From contig CAMCTQ010000005.1 in assembly GCA_945878545.1 (NCBI GenBank), forward strand, positions 1 through 23,492: a DNA stretch of 23,492 bases, given 5' to 3'. The first letter of the stretch is position 1; each line of letters opens with the position of its first letter. This DNA is from Rickettsia typhi. GTDB taxonomy: Bacteria; Pseudomonadota; Alphaproteobacteria; Rickettsiales; Rickettsiaceae. The translations under genes were made by a program, and so were the position numbers. Below the pieces are notes generated by a model. That model had not been told where the DNA came from. It worked only from the letters and a program-made list of their open reading frames with translations, and made no database searches. Below are positions 16,712 to 23,492 of the stretch, in pieces.

Positions 16712-17540
16712 AATAGATCTCTTGGTAATTTTTTTAATAATTCTCTTCACTAATCAAATTGCATATTCTAAACCTAATATTGTAGTTACTATTGCACCTA
16801 TAGCTAGTCTTGTAGCCATGCTAACAAAAGATAAGGCAGATGTTGTGATTTTAGATAAATCTGGAGGATGCCCACATCACCACAGTGCTAAACCAAGTGA
16901 TAAATCTTTGGTAGATAAGGCTGAGATGATTATTTATATTGATGATAATTTTGATAATTTGATTTCTTCAATGATTCTTAATTATAAGGGCAGAAAAGTA
17001 AAAATTAGTGATTTCTCTTCTATAAATTTTAGGGGTATTAATGATGGCATTAACTGGCATTTTTGGCTTGATCTAGAAAATGTTAAAGTACTGCATAGTT
17101 ATCTTGCAGAGGTGATTATTCAAACTTTTCCTGAAATAGCAAATGAGGTTCGACAAAATTTGGATGAAGCTATTGCTAGAATTGACGATCTTGATAAAAA
17201 CAAACGATCAGAGCTTGCAGAGCTTGCTCCTGTTGCCTTGCTGAGTGATAGCTTAGAGCATTTTTTTAAATCAATAAATAATACTCAGTTAAAGGTTTTG
17301 CAAATATCAAATACTAGTCTAAAAAATATGCAGAAATTAGATGATGTTTTAAGTTCTGATTCTATAAAATGTATAGTTTTAGATATTGATCAAAGTAGCC
17401 AAGGATATTCAAAATATAACAAAATAATAGTTCAGCTTGATAGTGAAAACTGGGTTTTAGCAGATCAAATAAATTTGAGTGGAGATTTGTTTATTGATCA
17501 ATATTCTAAAATGATCGAGCAACTAAAGCTTTGTAAATAA
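16701..17540 (+). CDS. znuA: ZnuA-like metal ABC transporter substrate-binding protein, divergent
   Basis: ZnuA-type proteins capture Zn2+ (or Mn2+) in the periplasm for a ZnuBC transporter. I choose ATG 16701 (279 aa) instead of an in-frame TTG 21 bases earlier, because it gives a clean signal peptide (MKNKIDLLVIFLIILFTNQI then AYS/KP). Family marks are VTIAPIASLVAMLT, GGCPHHHSAKPSD with ligand His59, AEMIIYIDDNFD, and NWHFWLDLENV with ligand His120. The usual third ligand in FxxHDAY is Ser182 here (LLSDSLEHFF), although His187 is nearby, and the C-terminal lobe is shorter than usual. Metal binding may therefore be altered. The gene overlaps cca by 11 bp; no permease or ATPase gene is adjacent. 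Confidence 0.82.
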   Translation: MKNKIDLLVIFLIILFTNQIAYSKPNIVVTIAPIASLVAMLTKDKADVVILDKSGGCPHHHSAKPSDKSLVDKAEMIIYIDDNFDNLISSMILNYKGRKVKISDFSSINFRGINDGINWHFWLDLENVKVLHSYLAEVIIQTFPEIANEVRQNLDEAIARIDDLDKNKRSELAELAPVALLSDSLEHFFKSINNTQLKVLQISNTSLKNMQKLDDVLSSDSIKCIVLDIDQSSQGYSKYNKIIVQLDSENWVLADQINLSGDLFIDQYSKMIEQLKLCK

Positions 17541-17629
17541 GTATTTTTGTGTTTTAAATATCAAGATAATAATTCATAGGTTTTTTAGAGTTTTTGATTG
17601 GCTTGAATAAATGAGTTGTCTCAGTTACT

Positions 17630-18652
17630 ATGAACGATAGAATAAATTATATATGTATACAATCGATGATTCATAAAATTAAGGGCTTAATATACAAAAT
17701 TTTCAAGGGAAAAGATGTTGATAATATTGTAACATCACTTGCTGAGTATGAAGACAGTAGATTTCCTTCCAAGGATAACGAACAAGAACTGCTAAAAATA
17801 GCAGAAAATATAAAGAAATATCCAGAATTACTGGAGATCAAGGGTTTTGGATATTTGATAAAGTTTGCCGAATATTATCTTAATAACTATCAAACTATAG
17901 ATTCTAGCGAGTTGGTGTCAAAAATTATCGCTAGATCTATTATCGCTACGGCTATTGAGAATACTCTAGAACCTAGTGAGATACTACAAGAGATTGCTCA
18001 AGATATTGCTACTGGTAAAGCTAAAAGTTTGTCTAAGGCGAAATCTAAGACAGCCTTTATTATAACTAAAAGTATTAGCCTTATAATCAACCAGGATCTT
18101 GATAACACTGAAAGATTAGAGCGTGGAGCGAAAGAATTCCTAGGTGATTCAGAAAATCTGAAAGAATTTGTAACGAATATTTTAGAAAAATACTCTCCTA
18201 TAGTTGGTATTTTAGGCAAGGAAGAATCTATGGAATCTTTGAAACATGATATGGCTATAATAATTGGTCATGGTAGCCAAAGGGTAGAGGGGCAGAAGAA
18301 TCAAGCAGAAAGATACCTTGAGTTAAAAAAATTTGAAGCGGAAGTTAAGGGCAAGATAATTAGTTATATAAAAAGTGAGACTACCTCTACTCCGGAAGTA
18401 CAAGAATACTTAGCAGATAGTGCTATCAAAGCTGCTGAATATTTGCGTGCGGATTATGCTACAGGTTTGGATAGGGGTTTAAAACCAGATGAGATAAAAA
18501 AACGATTATTAAGAATTGAGAAAATTATAGATCTTATAAAGAAAGGGGAGGCACCTGTGGTTATTGGATCAAAGATTATAAAGCAAGTAAAAGGTATAGT
18601 CGATTCTCATCCTTCTCTATCTCACAAGGAGCCATCATCGGAAGATTACTAG
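17630..18652 (+). CDS. Unrecognised helical protein
   Basis: I do not recognise this 340-residue protein. It looks soluble and mostly helical, rich in Lys, Glu and Ile, with no signal peptide or membrane segment. Distinct stretches are an early basic part (MIHKIKGLIYKIFKGKD), a small Lys/Ser run (GKAKSLSKAKSKTAF, about 124-138), and a polar end (SHPSLSHKEPSSEDY). ATG 17630 is the first start; Met13 (17666) is also possible, as neither has a strong ribosome site. It stands alone in an 89-bp spacer after znuA and converges on fliS, with 54 bp between the stops that hold only a weak AATCAC/GTGATT pairing. A lineage-specific or effector role is possible but unsupported. Confidence 0.6.
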   Translation: MNDRINYICIQSMIHKIKGLIYKIFKGKDVDNIVTSLAEYEDSRFPSKDNEQELLKIAENIKKYPELLEIKGFGYLIKFAEYYLNNYQTIDSSELVSKIIARSIIATAIENTLEPSEILQEIAQDIATGKAKSLSKAKSKTAFIITKSISLIINQDLDNTERLERGAKEFLGDSENLKEFVTNILEKYSPIVGILGKEESMESLKHDMAIIIGHGSQRVEGQKNQAERYLELKKFEAEVKGKIISYIKSETTSTPEVQEYLADSAIKAAEYLRADYATGLDRGLKPDEIKKRLLRIEKIIDLIKKGEAPVVIGSKIIKQVKGIVDSHPSLSHKEPSSEDY

Positions 18653-18706
18653 AGTTAATCACTTGAATTAGATAATAATTTTGGTGATTGATATCATTCC
18701 TGAGTC

Positions 18707-19087
18707 TTATTTTTCAGCGGGGCTTGTTTGAGCCTCTTGAATAGAGTCTCTGACCTGTTTTATAGAATCAATGACAACATCGATATCTTCAGGATCTACG
18801 CTGCTTATGTTAATCTGATGAATTTTAGTAACCGTTCCTTCATAAAACTTATCTAGCGTTACAAGTATTTCACCAGCTTCAGTATTTACTCCTGATCTTA
18901 ATACCATAAAAGTATCCGCTATTTTCATTAAGATATCATGCTTCAGGTCGTAATTTTTTTCAGCTAGAGCTTTTTTTGCCAAATAAAGTAACTTTATTGA
19001 TTCATCAAATACAAACAGCATTTGATTTACTGTATCAGATGTTTTAACGGTTGCTACCTTATATTTTTCAAGAGATTTTAAATCCAT
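18707..19087 (-). CDS. fliS: FliS-like flagellin export chaperone
   Basis: FliS binds the C-terminus of flagellin in the cytoplasm, preventing early polymerisation. The 126-residue, all-helical product begins LEKYKVATVKTSDTVNQMLF, matching the YxxxxVxTSDPxxLLxML start of FliS, then FDESIKLLYLAKKALAEKNY (DGAIxxLxxAxxA in the family), DILMKIADTFMVLRSGVNTE, AGEILVTLDKFYEGTV and a final helix. Length is normal for FliS. It follows fliD on the same strand, the classical fliD-fliS order, although a 373-bp repeat-rich spacer separates them. It converges on the unrecognised gene 17630-18652. The family is divergent, so I keep some doubt. Confidence 0.8.
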   Translation of the reverse strand: MDLKSLEKYKVATVKTSDTVNQMLFVFDESIKLLYLAKKALAEKNYDLKHDILMKIADTFMVLRSGVNTEAGEILVTLDKFYEGTVTKIHQINISSVDPEDIDVVIDSIKQVRDSIQEAQTSPAEK

Positions 19088-19104
19088 AAGTTTAATTATT
19101 TATG

Positions 19105-19169
19105 ATATGTTGTACAAAGCTTGAATTATGTAGTAATGTCTACAACATATTACAAGTCGTGTCAAGCTT
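19105..19169. promoter_or_regulatory. Nested inverted repeats upstream of fliS
   Basis: Just before the fliS start lie three interleaved perfect inverted repeats: ATATGTTGTA (19105-19114) with TACAACATAT (19141-19150); AAGCTTGA (19117-19124) with TCAAGCTT (19162-19169); and TGTAG (19129-19133) with CTACA (19140-19144). On the minus strand, TTGACA occurs at 19165-19160, 73 bases before the fliS ATG, but no good -10 is spaced from it. The arrangement could be an operator or alternative RNA folds. Confidence 0.45.
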
Positions 19170-19276
19170 AAGCGAAAAATGTTCGGTTGTTTAAATTCTA
19201 TGATAAAGAATGGTTTTGAATCATTTTTAGCAGTGTCATTCCATTCCCTGTCCAATGTTATTCCCCTGCATCTCTA

Positions 19277-19410
19277 GTCATTCCCGCGAAGGCGGGAATC
19301 TAAGAAGGGGTGGTTTTAAGATAGATGCCCATGCCTAAGAGGTGCCGTCATCCCAGTAAAAACAGGGATGACGGCTTATTAACTGGATTCCCACTTTCGT
19401 GGGAATGACA
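19277..19410. repeat. Cluster of GTCATTCCC-family palindromes between fliD and fliS
   Basis: Three hairpins lie in a row: ATTCCCGC-GAAG-GCGGGAAT (19280-19299); GCCGTCATCCC (19344-19354) with GGGATGACGGC (19365-19375), a perfect 11-bp stem; and ATTCCCAC-TTTC-GTGGGAAT (19387-19406). The whole is bounded by GTCATTCC on the left and GGAATGAC on the right. It lies 50 bp beyond the fliD stop, where it may end fliD transcription, although no T-run follows on that strand. The remaining parts of the 19088-19460 gap hold no gene that I can support. Confidence 0.75.
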
Positions 19411-19460
19411 ATTAATTTATTACACTATTCTAAGGCTTTGCAGATTTTTGATGCCAGAGG

Positions 19461-21362
19461 TTAGCTAGGGTTTATTATGCTGTTAATAGCATCGGCAAAG
19501 ATTTCGTGCATGATAGCTAACTGTGCAATTTGATCAAACTCTTGCTCAATCTTTTCAAGTTTTTCCTCAAGCGCAGCTTCTAATTTCTTTTCTTCAGCAT
19601 CTAAATCCTTTGCTTTTTGTTGCACTAGTTGTGAGCCAAGGTATATGGTACCTGTGCGCCCATCTTCACTAGCTAAATCGCTTGATCTGAAATAAGCAGT
19701 ATCAGCAAGACCTTTAGACAATTCTATAGTAAAAGTCTCATCAGCTCCACCAGTTACCCCCATTGAATCCCATACTAATCGCAGACCTTCTAATTGTGTG
19801 CCTTTAAAATCTATATAACCATAAGTATCGGCGCCCTTTCTGGTGTATGTTCCTAAGATAGGAACGTCGGGTCCACCTATATCTGTTATTCCAGGGATAG
19901 ATACCTTAACACAATTAGCGTCAACCATTACAGGAACAGGAGGACCACCTAGAATGGCGGGTGGATTAAACATCAGCTGGCCATTGTCATCACGCTTTTG
20001 AACCTGGGGCTGTATAACGTCCCCAGCGCCAGCTCCTGGGGTAAGGGTAACCGTCATAGGTTTACCAAAAAGATTAGTGTCTAGTAGATCAGTCATGAAA
20101 GACAGGTCTAATGTTGAACCTCGCGGTGAGTTGGCAGTAACCTTTAGGCCGCCTCTAAACAATGAGATAACGTCGTCATAATGATTATTAAGAGCATTGC
20201 TCAATTTTGCATAGTCCACCACATCTAAAATCTTTGTCTCAGAAGGTGCGTCATAAGTTGCATCAGCTGGCTTTGGCCCAATACCTATTTCAGATAATGA
20301 TGTATATTTTCCAGTACCAATTACACTACCAAGTTGAAACATACTATCAAGTAATTGACCAGCTTGTCTTATTTCAGGGGCGTTATGTAGAACTGCTGTA
20401 TCGGCATAATCCTTTAAAGAAGTCTTCTCTGTCATTTTTGCATGAAAGACTTTCAGGTCATTATAGGCTATGATGAATTTACGAATGTCTGCGATAGCTC
20501 CTGTATCTGAAGTATCAGGTACTATGTCAACTTTTTGGGTTTTCGCAACGTCTAAAGGGTCGTTAGGCGCAAGCGCTTTTATAGTTACACCAGGTATAAT
20601 ATTTTCGAAAAGATTACTGTCTTGCAGAGCAATTGGATCTCCGTCGATAGTGATATCTGCTTGTGTACCATTTCGAAATCTGAGGTTTAGATTAAAATCA
20701 TCTATTGGGTTAGATGGAGCCCAAACAACATTTAGGGCATTAGGGCCCATTTCCTGGTGATCAATCCTAATAGAAACCTGATTACCTGATCGAACAGTAG
20801 TAGCACTGGCTTTGATTCCATTATCGTTAAAACTATTATTAATTTTTCTGAGCACTGCGCTTAGGGTGTCACCATCATTGATTTGAACATCCACCGTAGG
20901 GCCATTACCAGGATCAATAGACAGTACGCCATCCAGTACTAGTGAAGGGCCTTCTGCATTTGGTGTTGGGTCGTAGTTGTACCAAGGTGGCGTGTCAAAA
21001 GTTATTTTAGAAGCTGTAGCTATTGCATTTACCCTAACATTAAAAGCCATTTTAGGAGCTGTGCTGCTAGTTTCTACGCTAATATATTGCTCAGGTTTCA
21101 GAGTGTCCGTAGTCGTTAACTTCGGTGCCTTTTTGTTGAACGGATTGGTAGCCGGATCTTGTAGAATATGTGCATATTTAGTATAATTTCTTACCAAGCC
21201 TCCTAAGGTTCCTAAAGCAGCAGATCTCTCAAGTGCATTCTCATGATCAAGCTTAACCTGATCTATTCTAGGCTGTTGTGCTTTAGTTAATCTTTTCATC
21301 ATCGGATCCTTGTAACTTTGGATTTTATCCAAAGGATTACTGCTTACTGAACCTATTGGCAT
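19461..21362 (-). CDS. fliD: FliD, flagellar filament cap (hook-associated protein 2)
   Basis: FliD forms the cap at the filament tip, under which flagellin subunits fold into place. The 633-residue product shows the flagellin-hook IN-type motif (TLSAVLRKINNSFNDNGIKA, 166-185), the FliD hallmark LFENIIPGVTIKAL (251-264), and the conserved IADIRKFIIAYNDLK (290-304). The C-terminal coiled coil (EEKKLEAALEEKLEKIEQEF) is followed by a helical end. The region 440-560 (Pro/Gly-rich, GAGAGDVIQPQ, GPPVPVMV) is a likely exposed insertion. A strong AAGGAG lies 8 bases before ATG 21362. fliS is downstream on the same strand; the flgI-L cluster is on the other strand, so these are separate transcription units. 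Confidence 0.92.
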   Translation of the reverse strand: MPIGSVSSNPLDKIQSYKDPMMKRLTKAQQPRIDQVKLDHENALERSAALGTLGGLVRNYTKYAHILQDPATNPFNKKAPKLTTTDTLKPEQYISVETSSTAPKMAFNVRVNAIATASKITFDTPPWYNYDPTPNAEGPSLVLDGVLSIDPGNGPTVDVQINDGDTLSAVLRKINNSFNDNGIKASATTVRSGNQVSIRIDHQEMGPNALNVVWAPSNPIDDFNLNLRFRNGTQADITIDGDPIALQDSNLFENIIPGVTIKALAPNDPLDVAKTQKVDIVPDTSDTGAIADIRKFIIAYNDLKVFHAKMTEKTSLKDYADTAVLHNAPEIRQAGQLLDSMFQLGSVIGTGKYTSLSEIGIGPKPADATYDAPSETKILDVVDYAKLSNALNNHYDDVISLFRGGLKVTANSPRGSTLDLSFMTDLLDTNLFGKPMTVTLTPGAGAGDVIQPQVQKRDDNGQLMFNPPAILGGPPVPVMVDANCVKVSIPGITDIGGPDVPILGTYTRKGADTYGYIDFKGTQLEGLRLVWDSMGVTGGADETFTIELSKGLADTAYFRSSDLASEDGRTGTIYLGSQLVQQKAKDLDAEEKKLEAALEEKLEKIEQEFDQIAQLAIMHEIFADAINSIINPS

Positions 21363-21469
21363 TGTTTTAACTCCTTAATTTTTAATTGATCTGTTATTAC
21401 TATAGTAGCATATTATTTGTATCATACGCAACTCGAACTTATTTAGTGTTAAGCAAAAATGGTGCCATA

Positions 21470-22672
21470 TTAATTCTTATAGTTTTTTTGTTCTTGATAG
21501 ATAAGTATTAAAAATCCTATTACCCCAACAAGTAAAGCAGCTGGTATGAAGGCAATTCCATAGGTCATGGCAAGGTCTTCTCCTGTAGTGTTGTATGATT
21601 TGATGATGGCACCTATTACGCTGTGAAATATATAACCAAAACTCATAATGATCATATTAGCCACTGCTGTTGTAAGTCCTGCGATATTTTCTGGCACATA
21701 TGTAGAAGCCTTATAAATTGCTAAGATCTGGTAAGCGCAGCATATTCCTACAATAAAAAATAATATGGTAATGCTTTTATATTCAAGGATCCCTGCAACA
21801 AGCATTACAAAGACAGCTAGCATGACAATCCCTGCTCCTGTAATTGTTTCAAGATAACGCCCTGTTTTTTCTGCTATACGGCTTAAGACTGGAGCAAAGC
21901 ACATACCAATATAAATTATAGATGTTAGGTAATTTGCAATATTGGACTCAAAACCATACTCTTGTTTTAAAAACTCTGAACCCCATGCATCAGCAAAACC
22001 TTCCAAAGGTCCAACCATTAATCCAGCTAAACAACAAACTATTATAACTTTAGGATTTGCAAAAACTGCTCTGATATCTGAAATAATAGTAGTCTTATGA
22101 TTGCTAGCTATTTCTGGCACAAGCATATAGGTGATAAATGCAAAGACAACTCCAAGTACTGCCAAGATTTCTATGACGGCTTTATGGCCATAAGTTTCAC
22201 ACAAATAGCTTACTGGAACACCTCCGTAAATTGCGCCAATAAGACCAATTGTCACTGAAAAACTTAACATCCTGGTAAAATGTTGCTGACTAAATGTTAT
22301 GCGTATTATTTTAAAAACTCCTAATATTGCAGCTGAAGAGCCAACGCCAATAAGAAATCGACCTATAATTGGGTATATCCAATGTTCTGTAAATATAAGG
22401 GGAAGTAGACCTATAACTGTTAGTAAAATACAAGCGCTCATTACTTTCCTCGGTCCGTGGCGATCAAGCATAATCCCAATTGGTAGATGTAGTAAACAAT
22501 AACCTATGTAAAAAGCCCCAGAAAATTGCCCGAAAACAGCAGCATCGATATTGAATTGCTGCATGATGTTTGGTAGCATGATATTAGGCATTACCCTTAA
22601 AATATACTGATAAGCGTAGAATATAGATGCGATAAACCATGCGCACCATGCTACCATTCGTGAATTAGACAT
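21470..22672 (-). CDS. Major facilitator superfamily transporter
   Basis: This is a 12-helix MFS permease of about 400 residues. It opens with MSNSRMVAWCAWFIASIFYA, a first helix with YQYILRVMPNIM. Loop 2-3 has the family signature form IGIMLDRHGPRKVM. A second half begins after the cytoplasmic loop near PEIASNHKTT, and the chain ends with YQEQKNYKN. The start is set at ATG 22672 with GAGG 6 bases upstream; a TTG 12 bases earlier is in frame but less likely. Such MFS proteins are numerous in Rickettsiales and import host or envelope metabolites; the substrate is not readable. It lies 107 bp upstream of fliD in the same direction, but a promoter for fliD is not obvious. Confidence 0.88.
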   Translation of the reverse strand: MSNSRMVAWCAWFIASIFYAYQYILRVMPNIMLPNIMQQFNIDAAVFGQFSGAFYIGYCLLHLPIGIMLDRHGPRKVMSACILLTVIGLLPLIFTEHWIYPIIGRFLIGVGSSAAILGVFKIIRITFSQQHFTRMLSFSVTIGLIGAIYGGVPVSYLCETYGHKAVIEILAVLGVVFAFITYMLVPEIASNHKTTIISDIRAVFANPKVIIVCCLAGLMVGPLEGFADAWGSEFLKQEYGFESNIANYLTSIIYIGMCFAPVLSRIAEKTGRYLETITGAGIVMLAVFVMLVAGILEYKSITILFFIVGICCAYQILAIYKASTYVPENIAGLTTAVANMIIMSFGYIFHSVIGAIIKSYNTTGEDLAMTYGIAFIPAALLVGVIGFLILIYQEQKNYKN

Positions 22673-22851
22673 AACTATCCTCAAGTAAGAATTAATGACA
22701 GTATCACATAACCAAGATTCCTAATTAGATTTGGTTGTGATGAAAGAATTTATAAATATACAATAGAAAAAGAATATGATCCGCCATCAGCGGAGTGCTA
22801 GAAGCGCGCTTAGAAGAGTAGTTTGAAAAAATATTTTATTAATTAATGCCA
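22673..22851. other. Non-coding spacer with short palindromes
   Basis: I see no gene here. It contains a small hairpin TCCGC-CATCA-GCGGA (22780-22794) and the 8-base palindrome AGCGCGCT (22803-22810) in otherwise AT-rich sequence. Confidence 0.4.
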
Positions 22852-23043
22852 TCAATTAGATTCTTCTTTAACAATAACAATTTTGTTTTGGTTAATAATG
22901 TTTAAATAAACGCAAACTACGCCAAACACGGCAATTATATATAACCTTGGATTGCTCGTCAAGTAGTTTTCTATCCCTGTCGCAGAAAGAGGGGATAGAA
23001 AACTACCTATGTTCTGGGGCAATATAAAGCTTTGATTATTAGT
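22852..23043 (-). pseudogene. In-frame downstream part of the His-rich gene, behind a TAA
   Basis: After the stop of the His-rich ORF (TAA 23046-23044), the same frame continues for 63 sense codons to TGA 22854-22852. It encodes FILPQNIGSFLSPLSATGIE, then a clear membrane helix (RLYIIAVFGVVCVYLNII) and a charged tail (KIVIVKEESN). No ribosome site precedes its only plausible starts (TTG 23022 or TTG 22962). The simplest reading is that a two-helix protein of about 157 residues was split by a nonsense codon. Alternatively it is a separate small gene, or reached by stop read-through. A perfect 15-bp inverted repeat lies inside it. Confidence 0.5.
22963..23006. repeat. Perfect 15-bp inverted repeat
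   Basis: GTAGTTTTCTATCCC (22963-22977) and GGGATAGAAAACTAC (22992-23006) are exact reverse complements around a 14-base loop. No T-run follows on either strand. It lies within the open frame behind the His-rich gene's stop, 37 bp past that stop, so it may protect or end that transcript. Confidence 0.8.
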
Positions 23044-23325
23044 TTATCCCATTTCAATATCATCGTGGTTTTCCTCGGTTTTAATAGCACCAGACAAATT
23101 AACAGTAAAGGTAGGTAATTTTTTAGAGTTATGATGATCGTGGTGCATACAACCAGAACTAAGATGCAGGAGTTTTGGAGGTGCAACTGGGTGAGGAACA
23201 TCTTGTGGTTGTGCTTGCGCAGCAGTTCTGTGATGAACGCAATTATCATAAAGGGACTTGGCGAATGAAACGGCACTCATAAAACACATAGCACCGTTAG
23301 TTACCATCATAAATATTTGAAACAT
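23044..23325 (-). CDS. Small histidine-rich membrane protein, unrecognised
   Basis: A 93-residue product with a strong AGGAGA 6 bases before its ATG, which makes it very likely to be translated. The first ~25 residues are hydrophobic (MFQIFMMVTNGAMCFMSAVS), a membrane anchor or uncleaved signal. The rest is soluble and rich in His and Pro: VHHRTAAQAQPQDVPHPVAP and CMHHDHHNSKK, plus two cysteines, which suggests metal binding. It ends EENHDDIEMG. I know no family for it. The frame stays open after its TAA, with a second membrane helix, so the intact ancestor may have been a hairpin membrane protein. A shifted 89-codon open frame in the same place is a shadow without a ribosome site. Confidence 0.65.
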   Translation of the reverse strand: MFQIFMMVTNGAMCFMSAVSFAKSLYDNCVHHRTAAQAQPQDVPHPVAPPKLLHLSSGCMHHDHHNSKKLPTFTVNLSGAIKTEENHDDIEMG

Positions 23326-23374
23326 AATTATTCTCCTAAAATTAGATTTTTATATATTACTAAATTAAAAACTT

Positions 23375-23388
23375 AAGATTTAAATCTT
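23375..23388. repeat. 14-bp perfect palindrome upstream of the His-rich gene
   Basis: AAGATTTAAATCTT is its own reverse complement and lies 50 bases before the His-rich gene's start. A related AGATTTAAGTT follows at 23416-23426. Confidence 0.6.
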
Positions 23389-23421
23389 GTACACGTGCGT
23401 AATTTAATTGTATGAGATTTA

Positions 23422-23459
23422 AGTTAACAATAAGTTAATATATTAACTTATTGTTAACT
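23422..23459. promoter_or_regulatory. Perfect 38-bp palindrome with no spacer
   Basis: The 19 bases AGTTAACAATAAGTTAATA (23422-23440) are followed directly by their exact reverse complement (23441-23459). It contains GTTAAC twice and lies about 97-134 bases upstream of the His-rich gene's ATG. With no loop and no adjacent T-run it is a poor terminator. A binding site for a dimeric or tetrameric regulator, or a cruciform/nucleoid site, are options. Confidence 0.6.
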
Positions 23460-23492
23460 AAGGCTGCTTGTGCCATAAACCTGGAACACTGA

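Noticed and set aside
15211..19411. CRISPR array in the repeat-bearing spacers
   Set aside because: Copies are few, on both strands and irregularly spaced, with no uniform spacers; they are dispersed palindromes.
23007..23276. 89-codon minus-strand open frame overlapping the His-rich gene
   Set aside because: It is in another frame with no ribosome site, while the 23044-23325 frame has AGGAGA and an obvious membrane N-terminus.

Overview
The window looks like a chromosomal segment of a flagellated member of the Rickettsiales (Alphaproteobacteria), probably an intracellular or protist-associated lineage. The grounds are strongly AT-rich DNA, ThyX instead of ThyA, a c-type cytochrome maturation heme lyase (CcmF), a ProP/MFS-type transporter, palindromic GTCATTCCC repeats between genes, several decayed genes, and an alphaproteobacterial-style flagellar set (FlgI, a single-domain FlgJ, FlgN, FlgK, FlgL, FliD, FliS). 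The order-level placement is inference from gene content; no 16S gene is present.

Layout. 1-854 (+): the 3' end of an MFS transporter overlaps a queH gene broken by a +1 frameshift. 963-2087 (+): a class 3 lipase, followed by a strong hairpin terminator. 2184-3026 (-): an unrecognised serine-rich protein. 3120-6237 (-): a corC/hlyC CBS-domain gene, whose last domain is cut off by an in-frame TAA, then ccmF, whose GTG start overlaps the old corC end. 6399-8285 (+): thyX and miaA; the miaA 3' end runs antisense into tRNA-Lys(TTT) (8248-8323, -). 8562-9299 (+): kdsB. 9331-15208 (+): the flagellar cluster flgI-flgJ-flgN-flgK-flgL. These encode the P-ring, the rod-binding protein, the hook-junction export chaperone and the two hook-filament junction proteins.

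15270-15492 is a non-coding element with imperfect terminal inverted repeats flanked by TA, resembling a MITE. It carries a copy of the GTCATTCCC palindrome and ends 10 bp before cca. 15503-17540 (+): cca (tRNA nucleotidyltransferase) overlaps a znuA-like metal-binding lipoprotein/periplasmic protein gene. 17630-18652 (+): an unrecognised helical protein. 18707-21362 (-): fliS and fliD (filament cap and flagellin chaperone), separated by a repeat-rich 373-bp spacer. 21470-22672 (-): a complete 12-TM MFS transporter. 22852-23325 (-): a small histidine-rich membrane protein whose reading frame continues after a TAA with a second membrane segment. Upstream of it lies a perfect 38-bp palindrome.

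The flagellar genes cover the hook-filament junction, cap, P-ring and assembly chaperones; filament, motor and export genes must lie elsewhere. Three interrupted genes (queH, corC, the His-rich gene) alongside intact neighbours suggest ongoing reductive decay, or local sequence errors. I did not find a convincing new multigene defence or secretion system. The most unusual signals are the interrupted frames, the TA-flanked element, the 38-bp palindrome and the enlarged FlgK.
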